Shown piece after piece: positions 10,830-27,474 of a stretch of 64,000 bases of DNA. The notes under the pieces were generated by a model, which was given only the letters and a program-made list of their open reading frames with translations, was not told where the DNA came from and did no database searches. This stretch comes from Whitmania pigra. Taxonomy: Eukaryota; Annelida; Clitellata; Hirudinida; Haemopidae. The position numbers and the translations under genes were made by a program. The DNA lies in the NCBI GenBank assembly GCA_021613335.1, contig JAJTWR010000044.1:1098501-1162500 (forward strand). The letters are read 5' to 3'. Numbering within the stretch: the first letter of the stretch is position 1; every line of letters begins with the position of its first letter.

Positions 10830-13800
10830 TTAAAATGATAGTTTTTTTCTTTCTGGACTTCCACTGCGATAATATTCGTCCTCATCGTCATCTTCTCCAC
10901 AAGATTCCTCCCTGATAGCCTTTGAAAAGAAATAGTTACACATTACATAAATACATATATAACATATTTGCAACCACGTAAAAAAAACACATTGACAAAG
11001 CAATTACTTTAACAAATACCACTTACCCTGCCAAGTCTTTTTGTGTGGTATTCATCATCAGATGGAGTAAACACCAGGGCTATTGGACAAATTTTCTCAA
11101 GATCACTGCAAAGTAACAATTTAGCAAACTCATTTAGGTCTCTGCTGGAAAATACATCTGATTTAAGAAGTAATTACTGGCTTTCATAAATTGACAGCTA
11201 AATAAAATGTTGTCTTTTAATTCCTACACCTGAGTTTGCTGCTCGTATAAACACAATTAAATGCAATTTGCATCAAAATTTATATTTGTTCTCTCTGTTG
11301 TTGAATTCATCTAAACAAGACCCAGCATGAATTGGGTGCTTTTTACAAATGAAAGCTCAGAAAATGATCAGTCATAAATTCAACTTAAGTTCAACATTAG
11401 GTTAAAGAAAATTCCTATATAAAAATAAATAATGGATGGACACCCAGATTAAAATGAGAAATTATTTTAATAGAAAATTTGTGAATGTTAACAAAATGTG
11501 CATTCTTTAATATTTTAGTCTCACAAATCATTTCTTATAAATACTATGAAGGGCAATTTAAATCTCAAAAGCTTTGCCTCTTAGTGAAATCTTGACATAA
11601 AAAGCCTAAACGAATAAATCCTCCAAAAAATATTTAAATTGTAACTTCATTTATATAGCGCCATATGCATAACGTCAGAGGCGCTTCTTGTAACCATTTA
11701 TATAGCGCTCCTTCCCAAGGGCGCTGGTGGCAGTGCAGGCTGGGTTTCGAACACGACACATTACGACTGTTGCCATTACCCCCGTATGCAGGCACGTAAC
11801 CCATTCGGCTAACCTGCACGCCCCGTCCATAAATAATTAAATCCATAAATTAAATGAATAAAATCATTTTCTCAATATGGACTTACTTCGGATCATAAAG
11901 AGAAGACAGGGAGCTGGCTCGACTGTGCCAATGCGGAGAACACTCATTTATAGGAGTGTGTTTGGGAGACAGGGAAGGACTGAAATTGGTAATTAATATC
12001 ATCATAAATAAATTCCAGGTCAGAAAAATTAATGTCATCATAAATAAATCAAGAATCATCATGACTTAGTCATCACATCATGACAGAGCATCACCAGTTA
12101 CCTGGCTGAACATTTCTTTCTCATTTCATCATTGGCTGCATTATCAAATGCAGATAGAAGCTCTCTTGAAATCTTACTGGCAGCACCTGCAGGTTATGTA
12201 ATTTGAATGAGATTAACTATAGGTACAATAGTAATTTTATGATCACTTTATCTTAATACTACCTTCAACTGTTTTTGATTGAAATTGTTTATCTGCAGGC
12301 ATCAGTTCTTCCTATATTAACAAAATTAAAATATTCAACTTTAACATCATTATTTAGAGACATTTATTATCAGGGAAATGGTTGATTATACACCTACCTC
12401 ATCATTTTGATGCAGGATCCTCTCTTCCCATATCTAAGAATTTTTAAATAACTTTTAAATTTAAGATATTTAGTGAATTCCCAAAAGAAAATCAGGAAAA
12501 TACAAGTCACTAGAATAACATTGCTTTGGTTATGAAATTGAATGTGTGCTAAAGATTTAGAGTTTGGCAAGACAGGATTCCAATCAGAGATTGAGCTAAC
12601 AAGGAGGATGCAAAAGCACCAATAATGAATAAAGATGTCAACAAACAAGTGCCTCAAACCCGACCTTTTTGATGAACTCGTGCTCCAGTAATTGATTGAC
12701 ATTTGGTCGCAGGTTGTGATCTGGACACATCATCCACCTAATTATGTGCTTTAATTCTTCTGATTTTCCTAATTTTTATGTAAAATATTGCAAGTAAATA
12801 AATGGAAAATAAAAATTGAAATTTAGCAACTTTTGAAATACCTTCAAGAAATTCCTCTGGCAACTGGCCACTCCTGAGTTGATGCCATAGACTCTCACCT
12901 CTTGGAAGGTCGAGGTCACATGCAAGTTCGAGTATTGTGATGCCCAGGCTAAAAAACATGCGACCATACCCACATTATTAATTTAATATTTCTTTAACAT
13001 AATGTTGTAGCTTTAACTTTGGAATGAAACAGCATTATAGCAATTTCTTATTCGAGTTAATAACATAATTCAGATGCGTCTTTTTATTTATTAATCTCAA
13101 ATAATTATGTAAATAACATAATAAATTAAGAATAAAATATAACATGATCACCTAAATATATCGGCTTTTTTCCCGAAGACTCCTTTCAGCAGCTCAGGGG
13201 CAAGATATTTTGGATCCCCTTCCTGAGCGTCGACGACATTCTGCCAACATGACCATACGTTTCCATTTGTTAAATTTTATTATTTACTTACAACACCACT
13301 GATTTCAGACATATTGTTACATATATGAAAGTTTGTACAAAAGTATTCACCTTATTTAAATCAAGAACCAGTCCAAAATCTCCCAGCTTGCAGACATCAC
13401 CTTTCGATATAAAAATGTTTTCTGGCTTGATATCCATATGCACGAGATTGTGATCATGAAGATTTTGTAAAGCCTGCAAAAGAACTAGCATTGTAATTTT
13501 GTTATTTAATATATAGTTATATTAGTTGTACAAAAATCAAAGTATGATTCATTACAACCAGAAGATATTAGAATATTGGATATAGGAATGGAAAACTACC
13601 ATCAAAAGATCAACCAGGCAATTCCAAACAAATTTTTCTTCTATGTTGTGATGCTCATCTGCATAGGCACTCAAGCTGCATTAAAATGTACAAATCAATA
13701 CAATCAGGATAAAGCAACTGTGATGGAAATCAATTTCCTATTATGAAACACATCTGAGGTGTTCAATAAATTATTTCCAAAAACTCAAAAACCTCATTTT

Positions 13801-14896
13801 GCAGAGTTCCGTTTGAATGTACAAGTTGTACTTCTCCTCCCATGCCTTTATGAACTTGACACAATTTCGATGCACTGGAAGCTTTTCGTGTTTGTTGACT
13901 TCTTCCAACTTTTCCAACCTTTTGATTTTAATTAAATATTTCGAGTTTTCGGTCTAAGTCATTTAGTTTATTTTAAAAATTCTACTTAATTTTCATTTAT
14001 ATTATTTACTTGAAAACACAAAAGTTATCGAGATACCTATCAACACTGTTTTTGAACTTTTGCCGAGACTTCTTAATTGCATAAAACTTTCCATCATCTT
14101 TGCTTCTCACTTTGAATACCTGGTATTAATTTTAAAGTTATTGCATAATGTTAACAAATAATTGTGATGCCATGTTCAAATCTAACCTCTCCAAAAGATC
14201 CTGCCCCAAGTTTACAAATTATTTCAAAGCATTGGCTAAAATAAGACTCTTTCTTCAACTCATTATAACATGGAGTATTCATTGATGTTTCGGTTGATTT
14301 AAATGAAACAGGAAGAGCCCGTGAAGTAAGTTTCTTGGAAGATGCTTTGCTTACTGACAGAAGTTTCCTAGCTGATGGTTTTGGAGGTGGGGGTACCCTA
14401 TCTCTTGGAGTCATATTCCTCTCCTTAAGAAATCAAGAAATACAAATTAAGATTAGTAAAAAATGACTAAGATATGGCCACTTTTGAAACACTCTATTGA
14501 CTTGAGAATTGAATTAAAAGTTTGATGATTGTTTGTCAAAGCAATGACAGCAAAAACATTTGACTCTAGTGTTACTTCAAACAAAAGTGTACAATGCATA
14601 TTTTAAAAAACGAGCAATTTCATAAAATAACTCACTATGTAATTCATAATTGCCTCAAAATTCAATAAAATAAATTATGCGCATAAAAAACTAAATGTCA
14701 CGCTTAAAGCTTACCACGTTTATAATAAAATTAAACTTTATAATATTACGTAACTTCTAGCAGAAATTCTTTGTTTCTCCTAACAAAAACAAGATTCAAA
14801 ACCCTCATAACAAATTACCTTTTTTGTAGAAAAAGACTCAGGCTCAAGAAAAAACTGTGGAATCGGACGGCAACCAGCTGGAGGAGATTTGTCCAT
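10830..14896 (-). CDS. PKMYT1: Membrane-associated tyrosine/threonine kinase Myt1
   Basis: An inhibitory kinase of the Wee1/Myt1 group that phosphorylates CDK1 and holds cells before mitosis. It starts [16 protein letters not shown] at 14896. First exons: 14819-14896, 14187-14423, 14037-14119; more follow to about 11040, and the last exon ends at 10830. Kinase features: glycine loop [10 protein letters not shown], lysine in FYAIKK, catalytic loop [14 protein letters not shown], activation segment [12 protein letters not shown] and [16 protein letters not shown]. EGDPxY plus DFG (not the DLG of Wee1) favours Myt1. The tail has proline-directed sites ([10 protein letters not shown]) and an acidic end [15 protein letters not shown]. 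The final splice uses the acceptor CTATCAG, which keeps this acidic frame open. I see no transmembrane segment after the kinase domain in this model, although vertebrate Myt1 has one. Confidence 0.92.
11641..11824 (-). mobile_element. tRNA-like SINE, copy A
   Basis: Best-preserved copy of a SINE family, in an intron of the Myt1 gene and in the same orientation as the gene. On the minus strand it has a polymerase III A-box-like TTAGCCGAATGGGTTA and a B-box-like TGTTCGAAACCC about 55 bp apart. The tail contains GCGCTATATAAATGGTTAC and, about 50 bp later, GCGCTATATAAATGAAGTTAC, so the 3' part seems built from a duplicated unit. Copies: 24552-24697, 27969-28090, 30576-30744, 59318-59461, fragment 42073-42106. 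Confidence 0.75.
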
Positions 14897-15779
14897 TATC
14901 TCACTTTCAGATTTCTTTAAAAGGCAGCAACGATTTCCAACAAACGTTTCGAACAACACCGCTAATATGTTAAAAGCAGATCTTTGTTGTTTACATAAAT
15001 CAGAGTTGAGCAGATACGCAGGGAACGATTTAGTTGCTATTTTCTAATGTAATATTTTATTTTGACTAAACAAAGTTTGAGTATAAATAAAAACTAATAT
15101 TTTAACAAATTTTGGAACATCTTTCCAGAATCTGAGCTCGAGTTGATCGTCTTACATAAAAGCAGAACATCTAAAACCACATATAAAGTTATTTCAAAAT
15201 ACATTTAAAACTAGAACTTGTCATACTTCTATTACACAAAGTTAATAAAAATTATCTAATTTATTACCGATTCTGAGTTATCTTGGTTTAGGAGTTATTA
15301 CGTGAACGGTGAAAATTGTTAGTAAAACGCAATCTCCAAGATGATGATAACGACAAACAAAAAACTTCAGTTAATTAAATTTGAATTGATGGAGCTGAAA
15401 ACAGCTGAAACTAGTTCCTTTGAATAAATTTAGAGTTTATTGCATAATTTATGTAAAATAATTTATTTTAAAAATTTATGCTAACCTCTGATTTAAATAT
15501 TAATAGTAATTGATTATATTTCATATATTACAAAATTCTTTGGCATCACCTATTCTCGTTCTATGTTTCTAAAAACAATAACAAGCCCAATCAGGTTTAA
15601 TTAATCGATTATTTTATCTGGGACATAAATAGTTTGGTACAAAAGTGTTAGTTTTAGGAAAGGGATGCAAATTGCTACTAAGGCTGATATTAACATCCTG
15701 ATATTTTATTATTAACATATAGGAAATTCTGTAAATATTGGAACTTCATAATGTTTGTTATACATATTTAGAGTCCATT
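14897..15779. promoter_or_regulatory. Divergent intergenic region, Myt1 / PAF1
   Basis: About 880 bp between two start codons facing away from each other. It is AT-rich and without a convincing open frame or repeat. It must hold both promoters. Confidence 0.4.
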
Positions 15780-18295
15780 ATGCCTCCAACAGTTCACACT
15801 AATTTACGTCAAGAAAGAGCCAAAGGTGCTTCAGATAAAAGGTTTGAAATTTGCATGCATTTTTTACGGTTTTTTGCAGTCTTGTCATACCTTTAGGTCT
15901 GAATTGGTTTCTCGAGTAAAGTACAACAACAATCTACCTGATATTCCATTTGATGCCAAATCTCTCATTTATCCTTTTGACACAGCAAGGTGAGTTAGCC
16001 CAAATTAGTCATTAAATCTTGGAACTAATCATTAGCAGTTATTTAATTTTATAACAGTTGTTTTAACTTAAAAAAGCCATAAGAACTAGAATTTTTAGAG
16101 CTTAGTTTAATTTGTGATTCACACAACAATGTTTTGACTTACATCTTGTAGTGAAATCATAATAATAGGTGATATAGAAATTATTATAATTGATCTGAGT
16201 TTTTATTACCTAGGTACATCCATTACAAGTCAACTTCATTGGAACGTAATCACAAATTTGACTTGTGGACTGAGCATGATCTTGGCATAACAATTGACCT
16301 CATCAACACGGATTTGCATCAAATAAATCCTAATGGTGATTTGATTTAAGTGAAATTAAAATAGTGAAAAATAATTAGTATTAATATAAGGCAGACTGCT
16401 TAAGTTAGGTGATTTTAACATGATGTCCATCATAATGTAATGCACACTTTATTTTGAACTGAGCCAATATAATGATATTATTAAATGAATTCTTAACTTT
16501 TAATCACTTAATTTTCAGCCAAGCTTGATCCAAAGGATGAATTGTTGCTAGAAGAGGAACTGTCAGCAAACATTGATTCAAAGAGGTGGTTATAGTATTT
16601 ATACAATTTTGCATCTAGATTCTAAGCATGGCTTTTCATTTATTCAAATTCTAGATCCCAAAGTCATCGTAAAAATGTGTCATGGCTTAGAAAGACGGAA
16701 TATATTTCCACTGAGTACAATCGGGCTGTTCCTAGTACTCAAAAGGCAGAAGCCAGGTACCTCTGGAGTTTGAGTGGATTGTCTATGACATTAATGTTGA
16801 TAACTGTTTGCCAATGCTAATGCTAATTTTTAGGGTTGGATTCAATATCAATAAGAAGGTTACAGATGAAATCTTGTACAAGGATAGGGATAGCCAGATA
16901 AAGGCTATTAATGCTACATTTGAGGCAGCATCAAAGCCTGTGAGAATACAATTGATTTTACAATTAGATTCATTCTATGTTTATTGATTTCTTGCCTAAT
17001 TTACCAGCTCTTGAAGCACTACAGCAGACCGAATGTTACTCCTGTTGAAGTGTTCCCAGTATTTCCAGATTTTGAAGTTGGTTTTTATATATTTGTATAC
17101 ATATTTCATAAAAAAATGTACTTAAAATATAATCTTCCCTTATAGATGTGGAAGCATCCATGTGCTCAAGTCATTTTTGATACTGATCCTGCAACAGCTG
17201 GAAAATCAACTGCTGAGCAGATGGAAGAAATCTCACAGGCCATTATTTGGTACCTCAGCATTTATATTGTTTGCATTGCGACTTAATAATGCATGTATTA
17301 CGAATTTCAGTGGAGAGCAGTATGTCACATACTTCCTACCAACTCAGGAGACACTGCGCAAAAGGAAGCGAGATGTGGAGGCTGGAATTGATTATGAGGA
17401 GGATGAGGAGTAAGTGCTGAGCTACATGACCAAAGTGTCACAAAACATGAAACCTAAGAATGAATTTTTGTCTTGTATCTGGCACAGGATAAATGCTAAA
17501 ATTTATACATGCATATTTATCATACTAGTGACCTGTTTATTTTAGGTATGATTACATGTTGGCAAGAGAGTACAATTGGACAGTCAAAAATAGATCTGCC
17601 AATGACTGTGCTGAGAACTACTTCCTGGTCTTTAGAGAAAATGGAGTTTTTTATAATGAATTGGAAACAAGGCAAGATAAGAAATACTTAATCTCAAACA
17701 CTGACATGACACTTGAGAGATTTGAATTGTTCTTATAGGGTGAGATTGAGCAAACGAAGGAAGATTGGTCAAACGGGGCAGCAAGTAACCAGGTCTAGGC
17801 TTGTTTTGAAGCACAGGCCATTCACAGGGGAAGAAGTGGCTCAACAGGTCCATTTGACTTTACTTCTCATTAAGATCTTGTTAATGCAAATTAATTTCTA
17901 GTGTTAAATATAAAGTGATGTGATATTCTAATATTAGAATATTTGTTCATTAGAATGAAAGGGCTTCCATTTTGGAACCATTTGTTGATGATGATGAAGA
18001 AGCAGATCAGTTCCCAAGAGAAGATAATGAAAGAAGTGAGTTGCATCGTGTTATTGCCAGCCAATATGGAGAATCATTAATTATGTTGTTAATATGGATA
18101 TTTGTGGATAATGGCAATTGTATTGCAGACGAAGAGGAAGTGCAAAGCGAACAAGAGCAAGACACCAGCAAAGATGTTGAGCAGGAAAGTGAGAAGGACA
18201 ACCAGAGTTCAAGTGAATCTGGAAGCAGTGATGAGGCTGAAAGTGATGATGATAAAGAAAAGGAAGAAATCTTTGGAGGATCAGATAGTGATTGA
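15780..18295 (+). CDS. PAF1: RNA polymerase II-associated factor 1 (PAF1)
   Basis: Core subunit of the PAF1 complex, which travels with RNA polymerase II and supports elongation, H2B ubiquitination and H3 methylation. Thirteen exons: 15780-15841, 15897-15989, 16214-16335, 16519-16585, 16655-16756, 16834-16939, 17008-17076, 17146-17249, 17311-17409, 17546-17671, 17739-17847, 17954-18035, 18129-18295, giving 435 residues. Recognisable parts are [67 protein letters not shown] and the acidic Ser/Glu-rich C-terminus ending GGSDSD. It is shorter than human PAF1 (531), mainly in the acidic tail. The intron after 17671 starts with GC, not GT. A polyadenylation signal AATAAA lies at 18419-18424. Confidence 0.96.
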
Positions 18296-20196
18296 GATTT
18301 CCAAAGAGCATTGACCTCTGTACATATTCATTTGTTAATTGTTCAATTTAGAAATAGTTTCTGATGTATAAGTACTAAAATTGTAGTGGCTACTGTGAGG
18401 ATTATCAAGCATTCATTAAATAAAGGTTTTAATTTATTTGCCTTATCAACAAATTGTTAATTTGAAATACTCCTTAATACCAATTAGGAGTTCGCATTAT
18501 TGATGCACGTATTCGAAAAGATTAATTGGTTGCATATCTTACTTCTTTTGATACTTGTTCATGGCCTGGTAGATGGTCGTAAGCATTGCAAAAACAAGCT
18601 AAATTTTTTGAAATCTTAACATCATATGTTGCAGATCGCAAATTGATCTTGTAGACAATAAAATTATCGTAAACTAAATGAAATAGCTTCTAAATAATAA
18701 GTTATACCTTGGCATTGCATTGTATTTCGCCTAAATTGTCATTGTTGCTTTGTTTTGTCAGTGTTGATGTGGCTATCCATGCACATCCATTTGTGGAATT
18801 AAGGAACAATTATAAGATTGTCCTCCGGACATAACCGTTATGGCAGATGGGTCGCTTGGATGGCACTTTTCGACTTTTATGAAATTCTTTTAAGCCCCTT
18901 TCTTTATGGTCATAAATCAATGTCATTTTGTTTCCCACCAGTTGCTCCTCTGCCCTAAATTTTCTCGCACTAGCGCTGTTTCCGTGGTTGCATTGAGTCT
19001 TGCAACTCGTTCGCTCCACTTTACATCCAGACACAAAGCTTATAACAAGGATTTTCTAATTGACGGACCTTGTCTGATGATCGTTTTGGGAGGACCTTAC
19101 GTCGAACCAGTGGCGCTTGCGCTACACCAATTTTAGATGTACTCAAAAGTTTTGAGTGCGCTAATGATGGACGTCATTTATTTTGTTATTTCGATGTTTA
19201 CAAGGATGACTTCTAGCGTAAGCAAGTAGCACAAAAACAGATGTTTTTGAAAACTAGTTGGTATTTATCCAAGCAAAGGCAACTTTCCCTTCCAGCTAAA
19301 ATATTGGAAGCTAGTCTTAAGGTGGGGATTCATCTACTTACAGCAATGATCACACGCAAACTTGCGAAGCTGTATTGTGCTATTTCCATCTAGAAATTTA
19401 ACATCGACTGATTTTGATGCTAAGCGTTAAAATATGAAGACATATCATGAGTTATTTTATTTGTTTAAAGTAGTTTTCCAGACGCATTTGGCGAAAATCC
19501 ATCATCGCCTGTCTGCATATTATCTTTATTGATTAAAGCGTCCAGTTTCTGAGAATAGCCATCACCAAAGCATGGCAGTTGTCGAGCCGCGATTATTAGA
19601 AAAGCAAGATACATTTCAATGAGGTAATCACAGATAACTAGTTATAACATCGGGCAATGGGGAACGTGATGTCAAGTGTCTGGCTCAACATAAAGTGTGT
19701 GCAGACTACGTTTAAGCCACCTTCACTTGTATTATAAAAATTAATTAATTCATCGAATAACCCGCCAAAGACCTTAGTTTTCGTCGACATCATGTGAAAT
19801 ACTAATGTAAATCATTAAAAGCATTAAGTTGAGCTTAGCTTCTACAAGTCTTTAATGAACGTACGATTAAATTCAAAAGCTTATAATTAATTTTTTACAG
19901 ACCCATTAGCCCAATAATAAGATATACATTTAGCTGAAAGCGTTCCAGATTGCCTTGGGAAACAAAGGCTCCAGGCCAGGCGTTGATTGCTGGCTAAAAT
20001 AGAAATATTTCAAGGAAAGTTGACAATGGCCTCTAGTAGGAAGTAATAAATCAGTCGTTTGTAGGGGGAAGCGAATGAATGAGTCACGCGTGCTCATCAC
20101 ACGCGCTCTCCAGTTCCTATGTGTTTATGATTGCATCGATGCTGCAGTCGAGTAGCTGAGCTCGTAGCACCGCGGTATTCGGACGTGTCGTTAAAG
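18296..20196. other. Intergenic region upstream of CRMP gene
   Basis: About 1.9 kb. It begins with the PAF1 3' UTR (AATAAA at 18419) and ends with the presumed CRMP promoter and 5' UTR, which is more GC-rich near 20080-20196. Short open frames around 18800-19130 show no family resemblance and are probably chance. Confidence 0.45.
18419..18424 (+). terminator. PAF1 polyadenylation signal
   Basis: AATAAA 124 nt after the PAF1 stop codon, at the expected place for a short 3' UTR. Confidence 0.55.
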
Positions 20197-24912
<4,716 letters not shown>

Positions 24913-25618
24913 TAATTTTTGCCATCGTACCTCACCATGCCTGGATAAACCTGCCATCCAGCTAGACACTTTTTATAATCATGGACTTGTAGCATCTTAG
25001 GATTTCTTTTGTTCTGTGAATCTGTCTTGGAATTAATTTTGCTCAACATTCAGATAGATTTGTTACTTTTGTGACTATCCTAACGTTTGTGCCAATCCAG
25101 TAATACTGGGGCTATCTATTTTGTCTATGAATATTTCTGGGGATATTCAAGTTGAAGAAAATTTTTGCATGTCATGCTTAAAGTATTGTTTTGCTAGAAA
25201 ATGTTATTTTAGTGAACTATAATCGAACTGAGCAGCAACAGAAAGTCTTATGAGCACATTCAGGAATCAAATTCTTGGTGGAGACACACCAAAATGAAAG
25301 CCTCAAACTTGCTTATGCAGTGATGTGTAATGGTACACTCAAAATCAGGCTAAATGTCTACCAGCCTGCATATATATAAAAGCAAATGTTTAGAGCTGCG
25401 ATTGCCCTTTAAGGACATCGATGGCACATTGAAGCAGAATGGTACTATTTTCTTCAACGAGCTTTAACAGAAAATAGAAATACTAAGCGTGCCAAACAAG
25501 CGATGTGTGCTTCAAAACTTATATTTGTCTTGTGGCTGTAGCCTCAGTTCAAATAAAACACAAAAAAGTAAAGCTCTTGATTTTGACAATGCACTCAAAA
25601 CACGTTTTTGGAAGCTGT
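24913..25618. other. Convergent intergenic region, CRMP / RRP15
   Basis: About 700 bp between facing 3' ends. I see 3' UTR sequence only, with no gene or recognisable repeat. Confidence 0.45.
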
Positions 25619-26714
25619 TTATTCCATTTCGTCATCATCGTTGTCACCGTCATCATCATCATCATCCTTATCCCAGTCTTTGGCAGTAGTATTTGACATG
25701 AAGTCATCTCTTAAGGCATTCCATGTGGCATCATCCTCTTGTTCCTAAAAATTGAGAATTTTAAATGATTAATTTATCTAACATATTCAAAAAACATTCA
25801 AATAGGTTGAGTTTTAGATACTTACAGTTGCTTCATTGTTTAGTTTGTTGATAAAAGACTTTTTGGTTTCTGTTATAAGAACTTTTGACTTTTTATCTTT
25901 TTTGCTTTCTGCCACAACTTTCTGTTGCTGTTTGACTGCATTGAACAAGGCAACAACACCCCTAAAATTTTAAATACATGTCAGCTCTGCATTGGCTTTT
26001 CAAAGTGAGGCATCAAAATCACCTTGTGGCTATCCTTTGTAACTTTCGCTCCTTTTCTCTATCCAGAATATCAGGCTTCACTCTGCACATCTCCTCCCAG
26101 TCTAACTTTGCTTTTTGCTGGGGATATTACAAGAGTTTAATTGTTGTTTTAATAACTATAGCAGTATGGAAATAATCATCTACCAATGTTGTTTTACTTA
26201 ATGAGAACTAACTTTTTCTATGTGTGATGGCTCCTTCTGCTCTGTTACTTCTTTGATGACACTCGATTTAGCAAGTATAGTTTTGGATTCATCAACTTCT
26301 TGCTTCAATATTTTATTCAGTACATTTCCAAAGCTTCCTGGTGTCTTTACTACTTTTTTCTTCTCATTTGTTTTTGGTGAATTGGACTTTGTTTTTAATG
26401 AATTTGACTTTGAAATTGTCTTCTTTGAACTCACTGCACAAGAATTCAATTTTAAAATATCCACAGCAGTGTACTCAATATTCACAAAAAGCCATCTATA
26501 AACTTTACATTTATGCAAATGTTAACTTAAGTTGTAATCCTACAAGCTTAGCGATAAGGCAATTATATATGAATGTGGCTCTCTGTGAATGTCTTGATTA
26601 ATATTACATTAGAAATTCGGTATGTATCCAAAGAAGAGCCGTTTCAGTAAATAATATTTTGTAAATAAAGTAGTAACTTAAGTAATATTGATTACCTTTA
26701 GGTTTCATCATCAT
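25619..26714 (-). CDS. RRP15: RRP15-like ribosome biogenesis protein
   Basis: A nucleolar factor for large-subunit pre-rRNA processing. Five exons: 26696-26714, 26213-26433, 26023-26117, 25826-25961, 25619-25744; phases agree, 198 residues. Diagnostic sequence is LDWEEMCRVKPDILDREKER, then LQRIATRGVVALFNAVKQQQK, then TWNALRDDFM and AKDWDKDDDDDD with an acidic end. The N-terminal third is Lys/Ser-rich and low in complexity. Three in-frame ATGs are tandem at 26706-26714, so the exact start is ambiguous by up to two residues. It is shorter than the human protein (about 282), chiefly at the N-terminus. It is divergent from the tensin gene, with about 760 bp between starts. Confidence 0.92.
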
Positions 26715-27474
26715 GTTTAATTCAATTCTACTAAATCCTATCCCAAATTACGCTCGTTGCCACGATAATAGGATCAAAACATAATTGGTAAATTATAAGT
26801 TTTATTTAAGATTGTAATATTTATTTTAATGTATTGTTGTTTTAATTTTTAAAATAATAAAATATAAAAAATAAAATATGCATATTAAATAATTTGGACG
26901 TTTTTAAAGCAAATGAACGAGAAACGCATTTATAATAACTTCATCGCTTTGACAAGCCGAATTTGTCTTGACAATGATTTGAATGTAATAAATCAGAAAA
27001 CTGATGTTAGGAAACAACTAATTATGAACAAATTCGATAGAATTCATTAAAATACGACTATTGAAATTTGGATGTTGATTAAAAATGTAGGAGTGGTTTA
27101 TCACACAGACATTAGAGACTAAACCACTATAAATTAATGTTATGTTATGTTAAAGTAATGATGTTATATAAATATAATGAATATTTGAATAAATGCTTAT
27201 CGACAGAAATGTGCGAGACCAGATATCAGTGCATGAGACTTTGCAGCAGTGGCTGCTTTGGTTTTATTTGTTTGAAAAAATTCACAGTAATTGATAGAGG
27301 AGCATTAGAAACGAAGTCCTACATCTTTGAATGAGATAAAAATAGATGGGACAAACGGCACTGTATTGATTTTGGAATGGAAGCCAAATTGCATTGAACA
27401 CTTTGCTGCGAGAGCAAAAGTAGCCATCCTAAACATATTTCGCGTATTTTCTGTGATGTTTAATTGCCATTAAT
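26715..27474. promoter_or_regulatory. Divergent region, RRP15 / tensin
   Basis: About 760 bp holding both presumed promoters. It includes one copy of the AGTGGTTTA repeat (27090-27150). No coding signal is evident. Confidence 0.4.
27090..27150 (+). repeat. AGTGGTTTA repeat, copy 2
   Basis: GGAGTGGTTTATCACACAGA, CATTAGAGACTAAACCACTA and TAAATTAATGTTATGTTA. AGTGGTTTA and TAAACCACT can pair as a hairpin. An inverted copy lies near 29145-29215 (CATAACATAACA ... AATAACCAC). The copy at 20440 shares the flanks but has lost the second arm. Confidence 0.6.

Noticed and set aside
12394..12702. Hydrophobic minus-strand frame that could have been the Myt1 membrane anchor
   Set aside because: It lies in the wrong frame and spans an intron between the exons ending EFIKK and starting IWEERILHQ; the phase does not fit.
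18810..19136. Two overlapping open frames upstream of the CRMP gene
   Set aside because: No family resemblance, no splice context, and composition typical of intergenic sequence.
25640..25670. CAT/ATC repeat as a microsatellite
   Set aside because: It encodes the Asp-rich tail of RRP15 and is coding.
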